From Yersinia bercovieri ATCC 43970 (GTDB lineage: Bacteria > Pseudomonadota > Gammaproteobacteria > Enterobacterales > Enterobacteriaceae), in NCBI RefSeq assembly GCF_013282745.1, contig NZ_CP054044.1, forward strand, positions 3,844,001 through 3,908,000: 64,000 nt of DNA, given 5' to 3'. Positions 10,976 to 21,956 of the stretch are shown piece by piece; the stretch's first letter is position 1; the number at the start of each line of letters is the position of its first letter. A program made the translations under genes and the position numbers. A model generated the notes under the pieces. It saw nothing but the letters and a program-made list of their open reading frames with translations, was not told the DNA's origin and searched no databases.

Positions 10976-12170
10976 AGCGTAAAGCCTCGGCAGGTTGTGC
11001 GGCGGCAGCGCGCCAGGAAGGATAAAGCGTGGATAGCAAAGCAATCGCCATCGCCACCAGGGCAATGACCGTGACCTGAAGCGGGTTAATCTCCACCGGT
11101 AATGAGCCGCCATCGATCAGTAAACCGAGAATAGGGATGATGGTGTTCAATTGGCTGGCGAGTAAAATACCCAATCCGGCACCAAGCAGCGCACCAATCA
11201 CGCCAGCGGTCGCGCCCTGCACCATAAATATCAGCATGATTTGGCGGCGGCTCAAGCCTTGCGTCTGCAAAATAGCCACCTCGCCCTGCTTTTCCATCAC
11301 CAACAGGCCCAGCGAGGTGATGATATTAAAGGCCGCCACGGCGATAATCAGGCTCAGCAGCAGCCCCATCATATTTTTTTCCATGCGCACGGCCTGGAAT
11401 AACTCACCTTTGCGATCACGCCAATCCTTCCAAACCATGCCCTCCGGCAAGGTCTGCTGACTCAGGCTATCAACGGAGAGCGGCTGTGAAAGGAATAAAC
11501 GCCAGCCGGTAATATTGCCCGCCGGATAGCGCATTAGGCGCGATGCATCCTGCTGATTAACCAGCATTTGATAGCCATCGACCTCGCTGTCCGCCGCGAA
11601 TGTCCCGATCACATTAAATAGCCGCTGGCTAGGGATGCGCCCCATCGGGGTAAACTGACTGGCACTCGGCACCATCAAACGCAGCGTTTCACCCCGTTTA
11701 ACCCCTAACTGCCCTGCGAGCTTCTCGCCGAGGATCATATTGTAGCTACCGGGCTGTAAATCTTTCAGCTGCACATTAACCAAATAGCTAGCCAATGGCT
11801 CATGCTGAGAGGGATCAACCCCCAACATCACCCCCGCGGAGAGATTGCGCGCGCTTTGCAACACCACGTCCGCGGTGGTCAGCGGCACAATGTCGGTCAC
11901 ACCGGTCAGTGATTTCAGTGCTGAAGCTGGCATCTGCTTCGGGTCGAGTGAACCTTGCGGCGTGGTTATCAGCGCCTGTGGCATCAGCCCCAAAATATTA
12001 TCTTGCAAACCGCGCTCAAAACCATTCATCACAGATAATACTGTAATCAGTGCCATCACACCCAGCGTGATGCCAATGGTCGAAAGCCACGAAACGAACC
12101 GACCGAAACGGTCGGATGCACGGCCGCGCATATAACGCAGGCCAATAAATAGTGCGACAGGTTGATACAT
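10968..12170 (-). CDS. lolC: Lipoprotein-releasing ABC transporter permease LolC
   Basis: 400-residue permease, paralogue of LolE and the subunit that contacts the chaperone LolA. The same layout is seen: helix at about 25-50, periplasmic domain with the hook region near residues 165-185, then three C-terminal helices. It is the first gene of lolCDE and is divergent from mfd across a 196-nt spacer that should hold both promoters. It overlaps lolD by 8 nt. Confidence 0.96.
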   Translation of the reverse strand: MYQPVALFIGLRYMRGRASDRFGRFVSWLSTIGITLGVMALITVLSVMNGFERGLQDNILGLMPQALITTPQGSLDPKQMPASALKSLTGVTDIVPLTTADVVLQSARNLSAGVMLGVDPSQHEPLASYLVNVQLKDLQPGSYNMILGEKLAGQLGVKRGETLRLMVPSASQFTPMGRIPSQRLFNVIGTFAADSEVDGYQMLVNQQDASRLMRYPAGNITGWRLFLSQPLSVDSLSQQTLPEGMVWKDWRDRKGELFQAVRMEKNMMGLLLSLIIAVAAFNIITSLGLLVMEKQGEVAILQTQGLSRRQIMLIFMVQGATAGVIGALLGAGLGILLASQLNTIIPILGLLIDGGSLPVEINPLQVTVIALVAMAIALLSTLYPSWRAAAAQPAEALRYE

Positions 12171-12366
12171 GAAATCTGTTTAGATCCTGTTGCTAAAGCA
12201 AAGTGATCGAGGATAATAAAGGGTACTACCGCTTTATGGAACCATTAACCGCCTAAATCTCCGGCTTTTATTCCAAAAAAGAGCACCCATCTGTGGCTAT
12301 AGCTGTTCACGTGCTAGGATAGCCGCCGAGATAATTTGTCCTGATAAAGAGACTGTTTAACTGCTT

Positions 12367-15300
12367 ATGTCCCAACAATATCGTTATTCATTACCTGAAC
12401 GACGTGGCGATACCCGTCAGTTAGGTCAGTTGACCGGCTCTGCTTGCGCGGTCGAATGTGCGGAAATCATTGAGCGCCATCATGGCCCGGTAATGTTAAT
12501 TACCCCCGATATGCAGACGGCGCTGCGCCTACGAGATGAGATCCAGCAATTCTCATCATGGCCGGTGAATACCCTCTCCGACTGGGAAACACTGCCGTAT
12601 GACAGTTTTTCACCGCATCAGGATATTATTTCGGCCCGCCTCTCCTGCCTATACCAGCTTCCTGCAATGGAACGCGGCGTTATTATTCTCCCAGTCAATA
12701 CCCTAATGCAACGGGTATGCCCCCATGAGTTCCTGCATGGTCATGCACTGGTGATGAAAAAGGGCCAGCACCTGTCACGGGATAAGTTACGCGCCCAACT
12801 AGAGCAAGCAGGCTACCGCAGTGTTGATCAGGTCATGGAGCACGGTGAGTTTGCCACCCGTGGCGCACTGCTGGATCTCTATCCGATGGGCAGCGAAGAG
12901 CCATATCGCATTGATTTCTTTGACGATGACATTGACAGTTTGCGGGTGTTTGATGTGGATACCCAGCGCACGCTCACTGAAGTTGAGCAGATAAACTTAC
13001 TGCCGGCTCATGAATTCCCCATTGATAAAGCGGCCATTGAGCTATTTCGCAGCCAATGGCGTGAGCAGTTCGACGTCCGCCGTGATGCGGAACATATCTA
13101 TCAGCAAGTGAGCAAAGGCATCTGGCCCGCTGGGATCGAGTACTGGCAGCCGCTGTTCTTCAGCCAGCCATTACCTTCACTGTTCAGCTATTTACCTGAA
13201 AACACCCTATTGATAAACACCGGTTCACTGGAGAACTCAGCTGAGCGTTTTTGGCTCGATGTGAATCAGCGTTTTGAGAGTCGTCGCATTGACCCAATGC
13301 GCCCATTGCTGGCCCCCGAAACCCTCTGGTTGCGGGTAGACTCGCTATTCAGCGAGCTAAAAGAGTGGCCACGGCTCCAGCTTAAAACCGATGAACTGCC
13401 CGCCAAAACAGCCAATACCAACTTGCACTATCAGGCGCTACCTGATTTAGCGGTGCAAGCGCAGCAAAAAGCGCCATTGGATAATCTGCGCCGCTTTATT
13501 GAGGCATTCAGCGGCAGCATTGTGTTCTCCGTAGAGAGTGAGGGGCGACGCGAAACACTGCAAGACCTGCTGGCACGGATAAAAATCAGCCCGACCCTGA
13601 TAACCGAATTATCGCAAGCCCGCGCCCCCGGCCACTATCTGATGATTGGTGCGGCCGAACGAGGCTTCCTTGATGCGGATAAACAGCTCGCGCTGATTTG
13701 TGAAAGCGATTTGTTGGGCGAGCGCGTTAGCCGCCGTCGGCAAGATAACCGCCGCACCATCAATACCGATACTCTGATCCGCAATCTGGCCGAGCTACGC
13801 CCCGGTCAGCCGGTGGTGCATCTGGAACACGGCGTTGGCCGCTATCTGGGCCTGACCACCCTTGAAGCGGGCGGTATCAAAGCTGAATACCTGATATTGA
13901 CCTATGCCGGTGAAGATAAGCTGTATGTGCCGGTCTCATCCTTGCATCTGATTAGCCGCTATTCCGGTGGTGCAGACGAAAATGCGCCGCTGCATAAACT
14001 GGGCGGCGAAGCTTGGGGTCGGGCACGACAGAAGGCCGCAGAAAAAGTGCGGGATGTGGCGGCTGAACTGCTGGATATCTACGCCCAGCGCGCAGCCAAA
14101 TCGGGCTTCAAATTTAAACTCGATCGCGAACAATATCAGCTGTTCTGCCAAAGCTTCCCGTTTGAAACCACCCCGGATCAGGAACAGGCCATCAATGCAG
14201 TTCTCAGTGATATGTGCCAGCCGCTGGCGATGGATCGACTGGTGTGTGGTGATGTCGGCTTCGGTAAAACTGAAGTGGCGATGCGGGCGGCATTCCTCGC
14301 GGTGGCTAATAATAAGCAAGTCGCGGTATTGGTGCCGACCACCCTGCTCGCCCAGCAGCATTTTGACAACTTCCGCGACCGCTTTGCCACCTGGCCGGTG
14401 CGGATTGAGATGATGTCTCGCTTTCGTAGCGCCAAAGAGCAGCAGCTCATTCTGGAGCAAGCCGCGGAAGGGAAAGTTGATATTATTATCGGCACCCACA
14501 AGTTGCTGCAAAGTGATCTGCGCTGGCAAGATCTCGGCCTGCTAATTGTCGATGAAGAGCACCGTTTCGGTGTGCGCCATAAAGAGCGCATTAAAGCCAT
14601 GCGCGCGGATGTGGATATCCTGACGCTAACCGCAACGCCTATTCCGCGCACACTGAATATGGCGATGAGCGGCATGCGCGATTTGTCGATTATTGCCACC
14701 CCGCCAGCGCGTCGGTTGGCGGTGAAAACCTTTGTCCGCGAATATGACAGCCTGGTGATTCGGGAAGCGATTTTGCGTGAGATTCTGCGTGGTGGGCAGG
14801 TTTACTACCTGTACAACGACGTGGAGAACATCGAAAAGGCTACCCAGCGGCTAGCTGAATTAGTGCCAGAGGCACGGATCGCAATTGGTCATGGTCAGAT
14901 GCGTGAACGGGATCTAGAGCGGGTGATGAATGACTTCCATCACCAGCGCTTTAACGTGCTGGTATGCACAACGATTATCGAAACAGGTATCGACATTCCT
15001 AGTGCTAATACCATTATCATTGAACGCGCCGATCATTTTGGTCTGGCACAGCTACACCAATTGCGCGGCCGTGTCGGGCGTTCGCATCATCAAGCTTATG
15101 CCTACCTGTTGACGCCGAACCCAAAAGCCATGACCGCCGATGCCAAAAAGCGGCTGGAGGCGATCGCCTCACTGGAAGATCTCGGTGCGGGCTTCGCGCT
15201 GGCAACCCATGATCTGGAGATTCGTGGGGCGGGTGAATTGTTAGGCGAGGACCAAAGCGGCCAGTTGACCACCATTGGTTTCTCGCTCTACATGGAGCTG

Positions 15301-15813
15301 CTGGAGAACGCCGTTGATGCACTGAAAGAGGGGCGCGAGCCATCACTGGAGGATTTGACCAGTCATCAGACTGAAATTGAGATGCGTATGCCGGTACTGC
15401 TGCCCGATGATTTCATTCCTGATGTGAATGTCCGGCTTTCATTCTATAAACGTATCGCCAGTGCACGTAATGAAACAGAACTTGATGAGTTAAAAGTTGA
15501 GCTAATCGATCGCTTTGGCAAGCTGCCAGATGCTGCCCGCTACCTGTTACAAACCGCTGAATTGCGTCAGCAAGCGCAGAAGTTGGGGATTAAGCGAATT
15601 GAAGGCAATGAACGCGGTGGTTTTGTCGAATTTAGCGAGAAGAACAGGGTCGATCCGGTCTATCTGATTGGGCTGCTGCAACGTCAGCCGAAAATATATC
15701 GACTGGAAGGGCCAACCAAGCTGAAGTTTATGCAGGATTTAACTGACCGGACGCAACGACTGAAATTTATCAGCGAATTGTTAGCGGCATTTGCTCAGCA
15801 TTGCGTAGCTTAA
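12367..15813 (+). CDS. mfd: Transcription-repair coupling factor Mfd
   Basis: 1148 residues, full length. Mfd displaces RNA polymerase stalled at DNA lesions and recruits UvrA. In order: UvrB-homology region (about 1-340), RNA-polymerase-interacting domain around HLEHGVGRYLGL and the LYVPVSSLHLISRY segment (about 475-545), RecG-like translocase with Walker A GDVGFGKTE (about 630), DEEH box (IVDEEHRFG), and motifs IETGIDIPSANT and QLRGRVGRS, then the C-terminal autoinhibitory TRCF domain. It is a single-gene unit followed by a hairpin. Confidence 0.97.
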   Translation: MSQQYRYSLPERRGDTRQLGQLTGSACAVECAEIIERHHGPVMLITPDMQTALRLRDEIQQFSSWPVNTLSDWETLPYDSFSPHQDIISARLSCLYQLPAMERGVIILPVNTLMQRVCPHEFLHGHALVMKKGQHLSRDKLRAQLEQAGYRSVDQVMEHGEFATRGALLDLYPMGSEEPYRIDFFDDDIDSLRVFDVDTQRTLTEVEQINLLPAHEFPIDKAAIELFRSQWREQFDVRRDAEHIYQQVSKGIWPAGIEYWQPLFFSQPLPSLFSYLPENTLLINTGSLENSAERFWLDVNQRFESRRIDPMRPLLAPETLWLRVDSLFSELKEWPRLQLKTDELPAKTANTNLHYQALPDLAVQAQQKAPLDNLRRFIEAFSGSIVFSVESEGRRETLQDLLARIKISPTLITELSQARAPGHYLMIGAAERGFLDADKQLALICESDLLGERVSRRRQDNRRTINTDTLIRNLAELRPGQPVVHLEHGVGRYLGLTTLEAGGIKAEYLILTYAGEDKLYVPVSSLHLISRYSGGADENAPLHKLGGEAWGRARQKAAEKVRDVAAELLDIYAQRAAKSGFKFKLDREQYQLFCQSFPFETTPDQEQAINAVLSDMCQPLAMDRLVCGDVGFGKTEVAMRAAFLAVANNKQVAVLVPTTLLAQQHFDNFRDRFATWPVRIEMMSRFRSAKEQQLILEQAAEGKVDIIIGTHKLLQSDLRWQDLGLLIVDEEHRFGVRHKERIKAMRADVDILTLTATPIPRTLNMAMSGMRDLSIIATPPARRLAVKTFVREYDSLVIREAILREILRGGQVYYLYNDVENIEKATQRLAELVPEARIAIGHGQMRERDLERVMNDFHHQRFNVLVCTTIIETGIDIPSANTIIIERADHFGLAQLHQLRGRVGRSHHQAYAYLLTPNPKAMTADAKKRLEAIASLEDLGAGFALATHDLEIRGAGELLGEDQSGQLTTIGFSLYMELLENAVDALKEGREPSLEDLTSHQTEIEMRMPVLLPDDFIPDVNVRLSFYKRIASARNETELDELKVELIDRFGKLPDAARYLLQTAELRQQAQKLGIKRIEGNERGGFVEFSEKNRVDPVYLIGLLQRQPKIYRLEGPTKLKFMQDLTDRTQRLKFISELLAAFAQHCVA

Positions 15814-15825
15814 TTGGCTAATTAG

Positions 15826-15854
15826 CGCGGGCTCTCAGCAAGGAGAGACCCGCG
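15826..15854 (+). terminator. Hairpin after mfd
   Basis: CGCGGG-CTCTC paired with GAGAG-A-CCCGCG, one bulged base, 6-nt loop. It starts 12 nt after the mfd stop. Only a weak T-containing tail follows (GTTAATGCT), so termination strength is uncertain. Confidence 0.5.
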
Positions 15855-15880
15855 TTAATGCTAATGCCACTCGCTAAACT

Positions 15881-16080
<200 letters not shown>

Positions 16081-16164
16081 ATTGGCTAAAAATTACGTTA
16101 AGCGATCAGAATTAGCACTATATCGCGGGTTCTTGGTACAAGGTCTTGGACAACAGATTTTGTA

Positions 16165-16704
16165 TTATGCTCGGTCGTTCAGTATCAGTTGACCATTTTT
16201 ATCGATTGGGATCTGCGTGCCTGGATCACGATCCATACGAATTTTTCCCTGTTGATCGCCAATTTTGTAGGTTACGTCATATCCCAGCATCTTCTGTGAC
16301 TTGTCGTAAACCGTTTGGCAACGTTGTTGGGTGGTCGTATAAGTATCATTTTCCTGCATGTTATTTTGCACGCGGTTACCGGCATAGCCACCTGCCAAGG
16401 CACCTGCAACAGTGGCGATATCTTTACCACGGCCACCGCCTACCTGATGGCCCAGAACGCCACCCGCAACGGCACCTAACACTGAACCCGCGATTTGGTT
16501 CTCATCCTGCACCGGTTTACGGTGAGTGACAGTCACATCGCGGCACTCTTTACGCGGCGTTTTGATAGTCTCTTTAATCGGCGTTGCGGCAAGAACTTGT
16601 GCATATTGCGGTGCGCCGGAGAATACATTCATACTCGCGACAGCGGCAATTCCCAGAGCGGCCGCAATACCGATACCCACACCTGCTAACATTGATTTGT
16701 TCAC
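16165..16704 (-). CDS. ycfJ: YcfJ, glycine-zipper outer-membrane-type protein
   Basis: 179 residues, same length as E. coli YcfJ. N-terminal hydrophobic segment (about residues 5-25), a glycine-zipper/YMGG-like stretch (GSVLGAVAGGVLGHQVGGG, about 71-90) and a conserved C-terminal domain with YDVTYKIGDQQGKIRMD. The GTG at 16704 is chosen because AGGAGGA lies 8 nt upstream on the minus strand; the open frame continues 35 codons further without a start signal. Function is unknown; a role in the envelope is inferred from the family. Confidence 0.88.
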   Translation of the reverse strand: MNKSMLAGVGIGIAAALGIAAVASMNVFSGAPQYAQVLAATPIKETIKTPRKECRDVTVTHRKPVQDENQIAGSVLGAVAGGVLGHQVGGGRGKDIATVAGALAGGYAGNRVQNNMQENDTYTTTQQRCQTVYDKSQKMLGYDVTYKIGDQQGKIRMDRDPGTQIPIDKNGQLILNDRA

Positions 16705-17036
16705 AGGAAATCCTCCTGAAAGTGTTACCACGCATCTTCTGCCCCAGAATTCCATGTAATAAACAGAAAATCTGGCAGCGTCTGGCTTTGAGGGCTGAAC
16801 CCTGATCACCGGAGTACGGCGTGCGTGACTCGCCGTCTTAACTCAGTAGACCGATGAAGTCTGCACAATGTGCGTAGACCTAGCAATAAGATAAATGGAC
16901 TAAACATCCAGATAATAGGTGTGAATGAATGTGTTTAGGAGGAATCCGACTGATAGGCCATGTTAATGCGAAATTTTATGCTGATGATTTAACATTACCT
17001 GCGCATTTTTTTAGCTTTACGTGCGTTGCTTAAGAT
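16705..17036. other. ycfJ upstream spacer, no gene recognised
   Basis: Together with the ndh terminator this makes a 436-nt gap between ycfJ and the ndh stop. It must contain the ycfJ promoter, but no operator or RNA gene could be recognised. Small open frames here lack credible ribosome sites. Confidence 0.4.
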
Positions 17037-17077
17037 CAAAAAAAACCGCCACCATAATAAAATAGCAGCGGTTTCTA
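17037..17077 (-). terminator. Terminator of ndh
   Basis: On the minus strand AAACCGC...GCGGTTTTTTTT: a stem of at least 7 bp with an AT-rich loop and a long T-run, about 64 nt beyond the ndh stop. Confidence 0.7.
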
Positions 17078-17140
17078 TTGAGCAGAACAGACCTAAAAGC
17101 CATTGGTATTACAGCTAATCCTGCTGCGAGGACAAGGAAT

Positions 17141-18445
17141 TTAGTGGAGCTTAAGGCGCGGTCTAATCACCCGATTAATCCCACCCACCAGCATCATAAG
17201 GCCTGTCTTAGTGTAACCATGCAGTGCCACTTGATGCATACGATAGAGCGAGATGTAGACCACTCGAGCAACACGGCCCTCGACCATCATGGAGCCACGC
17301 ATCAGGTTGCCCATCAAGCTGCCAACGGTGCTGAATTTCGACAGTGAAACCAGTGAGCCGTGGTCTTTGTAGATGTACGGCTTCAGCGGCTGGTCATTGA
17401 GCAGTGCCAGAATGTTGCTGTAACAACGGCTGGCCATCTGATGTGCTGACTGCGCGCGCGGCGGCACAAAACCGCCATTTGGCTGCGGACAAGAGGCACA
17501 GTCGCCGATGGCAAAGATATTCGGATCACGGGTCGTTTGCAGTGTCGGTTCAACCACCAACTGGTTAATGCGGTTGGTCTCCAGCCCGGCGATATCTTTC
17601 ATAAAGTCCGGCGCTTTAATCCCTGCGGCCCAGACCATCAGATCGGCGTTAATGTACTCGCCCTCTTTGGTATTCAGGCCGTTTTCGTCAGCGCTGGTTA
17701 CCATAGTTTTGGTCAATACACGGACACCCAACTTAATCAGCTCTTGATGCGCAGCAGCCGAAATGCGTGGCGGCAGGGCCGGCAGAATACGCTCACCCGC
17801 TTCAACCAGTGTTACATTCAGCGCCTGGTTATCCAAACCTTCAAAACCGTAGCTGTGCAGCTGTTTCACCGCATTATGTAGCTCAGCAGATAGCTCCACA
17901 CCGGTAGCACCACCACCCACAATGGCGATGTTCACTTTGCCCTTCTCACCCGGTTGCGCGGAGTATTTCAGGAACAGGTTGAGCATCTCATTATGGAAAC
18001 GGTGCGCCTGATGCGGGTTATCCAGGAAGATGCAGTTCTCTTTCACCCCCGGCGTGCCGAAATCGTTCGAGGTGCTACCCAGCGCCATCACCAAAATGTC
18101 ATAGGTTAATTCACGTTGCGTCACCAGCACATCGCCGTGTTCGTCGCAAATCTCCGCCAAACTGAGGGTTTTGGTTTCACGGTTGATGTCAGTTAAGGAA
18201 CCCAACTGGAAATTAAAGAAGTGGTTACGGGCATGAGCCAGATAGCTCAGCGCATCGACGCCATCATCCAGAGAGCCGGTTGCCACCTCATGCAACAGCG
18301 GTTTCCACAAATGGCTATGGTTACGATCGACCAAAACTATTTCGGCTTTTTTACTGCGGCCTAGCTTGTGACCCAGACTTGTTGCCAGCTCAAGACCGCC
18401 GGCACCACCACCAATAATAACGATTTTTTTCTTCGGCGTTGTCAA
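17141..18445 (-). CDS. ndh: NADH:quinone oxidoreductase type II
   Basis: 434 residues, identical in length to E. coli Ndh. Single-subunit FAD enzyme on the inner face of the cytoplasmic membrane that passes electrons from NADH to quinone without pumping protons. The FAD motif [15 protein letters not shown] (about 8-22) and the NADH motif [18 protein letters not shown] (about 170-187) are clear; the C-terminal amphipathic/basic tail ([12 protein letters not shown]) is membrane-associating. The start is TTG at 18445, as in E. coli, with AGGGGG 5' of it. A perfect FNR palindrome lies 136 nt upstream. Confidence 0.96.
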   Translation of the reverse strand: MTTPKKKIVIIGGGAGGLELATSLGHKLGRSKKAEIVLVDRNHSHLWKPLLHEVATGSLDDGVDALSYLAHARNHFFNFQLGSLTDINRETKTLSLAEICDEHGDVLVTQRELTYDILVMALGSTSNDFGTPGVKENCIFLDNPHQAHRFHNEMLNLFLKYSAQPGEKGKVNIAIVGGGATGVELSAELHNAVKQLHSYGFEGLDNQALNVTLVEAGERILPALPPRISAAAHQELIKLGVRVLTKTMVTSADENGLNTKEGEYINADLMVWAAGIKAPDFMKDIAGLETNRINQLVVEPTLQTTRDPNIFAIGDCASCPQPNGGFVPPRAQSAHQMASRCYSNILALLNDQPLKPYIYKDHGSLVSLSKFSTVGSLMGNLMRGSMMVEGRVARVVYISLYRMHQVALHGYTKTGLMMLVGGINRVIRPRLKLH

Positions 18446-18580
18446 AATGACCCCCTAAATGTGAACCAATTGTTAGCTAAGGGTAAATGAATAATATCCT
18501 TAGATAACATAGGGTTCGCTGATGCTAAATCAATAATCTGTAGCCAGAATATCATGCAGGGTTATTTGGTCATACCAAAA

Positions 18581-18594
18581 TTGATATATATCAA
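18581..18594. promoter_or_regulatory. Perfect FNR palindrome upstream of ndh
   Basis: TTGATATATATCAA matches the FNR consensus at all ten conserved positions. It lies in the 410-nt ndh-ycfP gap. ndh of E. coli is repressed by FNR under anaerobiosis from upstream sites, so the same control is likely here. The rest of the gap is AT-rich and contains no gene recognised. Confidence 0.8.
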
Positions 18595-18855
18595 CTTTTT
18601 TTGATTAAAGTGGCAGCGGCAGATTTTTTCTGGAATAGGATTCAAATAGTTAGCATTTCGTCACAATTTAGAACTTTGCTAATTGCCAACACGGGAAGAG
18701 CTATTTTGATGTTATTCGCCATAAAAATGGCCTGAAAAAAGCACGTCAGCTACTCTTTCCAAGCCAGCTAATCGTGAGTCATTAGTTCTACAATTAACTC
18801 ATCATTAACATTAAGCGGCATTAACCTGGAGTTTTAGGTCACTCCATCCCTCATA

Positions 18856-19398
18856 CTACCCCAGCGTTTTAAACGCCTTGACGCGCTGAAGGTGCGGCGA
18901 CAGATCCTTAAATTTGTGACTCTGTTTCTCATCCCAGACAATCTCATAATAGGGGTGCAGATCACTGGCCGTCAGCTTGCTATCAAGCATTTCATCATGG
19001 CGAGAGAGCACCACCAGGCAACGATCGCGGTTTTTCTCGCGGAAGTTATTGATGCATTTGCTGGCAATATCGACATACTCTTCCGGGCGGTCAATTTTGC
19101 CACTCATATTATTCTGTGGGTAGAGATTGGGATTGAACACCACCTGACGAACTCCACACAGGAAGCCGATACGCTCAGCCCAAAACCCCCCCAAGCCGAC
19201 GCCGCAAATCAGTGATTTAGCATCGCCGCCCTGCTGGATGGCTTTATCCACCTCTTTCAGTAAATGCTGCATATCATGGCGAGGATGCAAAGTGCTGTAA
19301 CTGATAAAACGCACATCCGGATCAATGAATTGCAGTTGCAGGACTTTCTCGTGATTACCGGGGCTGTTGGAATCAAAACCATGTAGATAGACGATCAT
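18856..19398 (-). CDS. ycfP: YcfP, alpha/beta-hydrolase-like UPF0227 protein
   Basis: 180 residues. Starts [17 protein letters not shown], typical of the YqiA/YcfP esterase-like family; the nucleophile-elbow region reads [11 protein letters not shown] (about residues 65-75), where the usual Ser is replaced by Gly-Leu-Gly spacing, so catalytic activity is uncertain. It is 20 nt downstream of nagZ in the hinT-ycfL-lpoB-thiK-nagZ-ycfP string. Confidence 0.92.
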   Translation of the reverse strand: MIVYLHGFDSNSPGNHEKVLQLQFIDPDVRFISYSTLHPRHDMQHLLKEVDKAIQQGGDAKSLICGVGLGGFWAERIGFLCGVRQVVFNPNLYPQNNMSGKIDRPEEYVDIASKCINNFREKNRDRCLVVLSRHDEMLDSKLTASDLHPYYEIVWDEKQSHKFKDLSPHLQRVKAFKTLG

Positions 19399-19418
19399 AT
19401 TTATCCTCGCGACTTAAC

Positions 19419-20441
19419 TTAGAAGCTCTTATGTGCATCCCAGCGCTCACTGAGTGCCGTCAACGCCCTATTTGCCTGCTGCCAGCGTGATGACGCCATC
19501 AACGCCTGACGGCTTAACTGCCCAGAATGGTACAATCGCGTCAGTGAATCTGCTTTGACCGGAGAGAGGTTATCTAGCACACTGACTGCCCCCTGACGGT
19601 TATTGCACACCAAAATCATATCGCACCCTGCATCCAAAGATGCCTGTCCGCGCTCGGCGTAACTGCCCATAATCGCCGCCCCCTCCATCGAGAGATCATC
19701 GGAGAAAATGATGCCATTGAAACCTAGCTCTTGGCGCAATATCTGCTGAAGCCAGTAAGGCGAGCCACTTGCCGGGCGGGCATCGGCTTCAGTATAAATC
19801 ACGTGAGCGGGCATGATGGCATCCAGCAACCCGCGCGCGATCAGTTCGCGAAATATAACCATATCATGAGTACGGATTTCTGCCAGTGGTCGATTATCAC
19901 GTGGCGTCTCTTTATGTGAGTCCGCCGTGACCGCGCCGTGACCGGGGAAGTGCTTGCCTGTGGTCTTCATCCCCGCGCTATGCATCCCTCGGATAAAGCA
20001 CTCGGCCATATGCAGAGCTTGCTGCGGATCACTGTGGAACGAGCGCTCACCAATGGCGGCACTGACATGACCAATATCCAACACCGGCGCGAAGCTGATG
20101 TCGATATCCATTGAGGTCATCTCTGCCGCCATTAGCCAGCCCGCTTCTTGCGCCAACTGCGCCGCCGTGACGGGATCATTGATCGCCGCAAACGACTGGG
20201 CCGCAGGCAGGCGGGTAAAGCCATCACGAAAACGCTGCACCCGCCCCCCCTCCTGATCAACCGCCACCACCAGCCGATCATGGGAGGCGGCCCTGATTTG
20301 GCGCACTAACTCACGCAACTGCTCAGCATCATGATAATTACGGCTAAACAAAATCAGGCCACCCACCAGCGGGTGTTTTAAAATCTCACGCTCTTCTGCA
20401 TCCAGCTCATAGCTGGCAACGTCTATCATCACTGGACCCAC
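19419..20441 (-). CDS. nagZ: Beta-N-acetylhexosaminidase NagZ
   Basis: 340-residue cytoplasmic glycoside hydrolase of family 3. It removes GlcNAc from anhydro-muropeptides during wall recycling, producing the AmpR inducer ligand where AmpC is present. Family motifs: [12 protein letters not shown] (about 58-69), the catalytic loop [14 protein letters not shown] (about 160-175) and nucleophile Asp in [11 protein letters not shown] (about 245). The start is GTG, as in E. coli. Its partner nagK is elsewhere in this window. Confidence 0.96.
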   Translation of the reverse strand: MGPVMIDVASYELDAEEREILKHPLVGGLILFSRNYHDAEQLRELVRQIRAASHDRLVVAVDQEGGRVQRFRDGFTRLPAAQSFAAINDPVTAAQLAQEAGWLMAAEMTSMDIDISFAPVLDIGHVSAAIGERSFHSDPQQALHMAECFIRGMHSAGMKTTGKHFPGHGAVTADSHKETPRDNRPLAEIRTHDMVIFRELIARGLLDAIMPAHVIYTEADARPASGSPYWLQQILRQELGFNGIIFSDDLSMEGAAIMGSYAERGQASLDAGCDMILVCNNRQGAVSVLDNLSPVKADSLTRLYHSGQLSRQALMASSRWQQANRALTALSERWDAHKSF

Positions 20442-20468
20442 GATAACCCCATAACTTTAAAGTAAAAA

Positions 20469-21344
20469 TCAAAAAGACAGATTAAATCGCTGACGTAGCG
20501 GCGCGGCCCATTGTAGAAATGCGCTATCCCCCGTCTGCTGCCAGCGAACTTCAAACCACATCAGCATCAGGTAGTCAATCCACGGCAGCCAGCGCTGTAT
20601 CTGACGCGCGAGAGCGGTAATGTCATGGTAGCCACCGCCACCATGTTCACCGCCACAATAGTGCTGCAAAAAAGTCTGCTGCTGTGACTGCGACCAGTTA
20701 TTGCCACGAAACAGGGCCGCAATATCCAGCGCAATATCACCATCAGCGGCATACTCCCAATCAATCAGTTTCAGCCCAGTGGTGGTGATTAAGAGATTGC
20801 CGGGATGAATATCCATATGCAAGGGAGCCAGTTTTATTGGTTGCGGTTGCGCTTTGCGCAGAAAATCTTGTTGGAGCCGCAGCCAACCCGGAGTGCGGCG
20901 GGCGGGATCAATCAGATTGCCATAGCGGATTAACTGGCCGCGCAAATCCAGACGATAACCACTGGCGGGTAGATAATGGAGACGAGCCAACAGCTGCGCC
21001 AACTTACCATTATTCGATAATTCAATGAATTGCGCATCAGTGACAACGTCACCTTGGAGCCAATTGACCACCAGCCAGTGCGGATTTGCGGCAATAGCGA
21101 CCGGAGATAAATCGCTGCCAGCGACATGACGCAACAGCTTGCGCTCTCGCCGCCGATTCACCCCCAGTTGCATTTTCTGCATTGACTGCTCACGCGCCAG
21201 CCAATCAATGTTCGCCGCAGTAATGCGCCAGCTTTCACCGGTCAGACCGGAGACAGGGCTAATCTGATAATCGGCGATTTTCACCGCCGGATTGATGCTC
21301 TCAATCAGTGCATGTAGGGCGGGATCAGCGCTGGACTGGGCCAT
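20469..21344 (-). CDS. thiK: Thiamine kinase
   Basis: 291 residues, choline-kinase/APH fold. It phosphorylates salvaged thiamine to thiamine phosphate. The catalytic loop LHMDIHPGNLLI (about residue 180) and the metal-binding LIDWEYAADGDIALDIA (about 198-215) are intact. Its start overlaps the end of lpoB by 20 nt, indicating translational coupling. Confidence 0.9.
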   Translation of the reverse strand: MAQSSADPALHALIESINPAVKIADYQISPVSGLTGESWRITAANIDWLAREQSMQKMQLGVNRRRERKLLRHVAGSDLSPVAIAANPHWLVVNWLQGDVVTDAQFIELSNNGKLAQLLARLHYLPASGYRLDLRGQLIRYGNLIDPARRTPGWLRLQQDFLRKAQPQPIKLAPLHMDIHPGNLLITTTGLKLIDWEYAADGDIALDIAALFRGNNWSQSQQQTFLQHYCGGEHGGGGYHDITALARQIQRWLPWIDYLMLMWFEVRWQQTGDSAFLQWAAPLRQRFNLSF

Positions 21345-21906
21345 GACCTGACCAGATGATTTCGCCGGTTTGCGCCTGCATCAACTGCATTTCAATGGTC
21401 GGGGACTTCACATCGCCGCTAACATCGCTGTACAACACATACTGTGCACTGACATAACGGGCCAAACCAATCGCTTTGCTGCGCGACCCCAGGCTATCCT
21501 CGTCCGATAAGCCCAGTGTTTGCCTGGCGACAGCTAATTGCTGCGGCGAGATCAACACAAATTTCTTATTTGATGTCAGCACCTGATGCAGTGCGGTGGT
21601 GGCTTTCGCCATCTGCAACGCGCCGTTGGTGTTATTTTTGACGCTATCGAGTAGCAAAATGCTGCCATTCGCCACATCTTTGCTGTTGACCATTTGCGCG
21701 ACTAAAGGTTCTACACTGGCGGCCCAGTCGATAGATTGCTGTACTTTCGGCGGCTGCGGCACGGTGTCGACCGGCGGTGGCGTCTCGATGACAGGTGGTG
21801 TGACCGGCTCAATGGTGACTGGCGGTGTGGTTGGCTCAACAGGTGGCTTAGTAATACACCCCGTCAGCACAAGTGCCGCTAGCGCCACAGATAAATACCT
21901 TTTCAT
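21325..21906 (-). CDS. lpoB: Penicillin-binding protein activator LpoB
   Basis: 193-residue outer-membrane lipoprotein that activates PBP1B from outside the peptidoglycan layer. Lipobox LVLTGC gives Cys17. A Pro/Thr/Val-rich unfolded linker (about 20-55) lets the protein cross the periplasm, followed by the globular LpoB domain ending ...GEIIWSGHGPVQR. It is located between ycfL and thiK as in E. coli. Confidence 0.94.
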   Translation of the reverse strand: MKRYLSVALAALVLTGCITKPPVEPTTPPVTIEPVTPPVIETPPPVDTVPQPPKVQQSIDWAASVEPLVAQMVNSKDVANGSILLLDSVKNNTNGALQMAKATTALHQVLTSNKKFVLISPQQLAVARQTLGLSDEDSLGSRSKAIGLARYVSAQYVLYSDVSGDVKSPTIEMQLMQAQTGEIIWSGHGPVQR

Positions 21907-21956
21907 TGTCCCACTCCAATAGCGGCTGAACTATTATAAAAATAGCTAGAAGCGCG

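Noticed and set aside
10976..11113. N-terminal extension of lolD
   Set aside because: Overlaps lolC coding sequence; the ATG at 10975 overlapping the lolC stop gives the family start.
13936..14529. 197-residue open frame on the minus strand inside mfd
   Set aside because: Lies wholly opposite the conserved translocase domain of mfd; no ribosome site and no family resemblance. GC-rich codon use creates antisense open frames.
16146..16529. 127-residue plus-strand frame opposite ycfJ
   Set aside because: Antisense shadow of ycfJ; no start signal.
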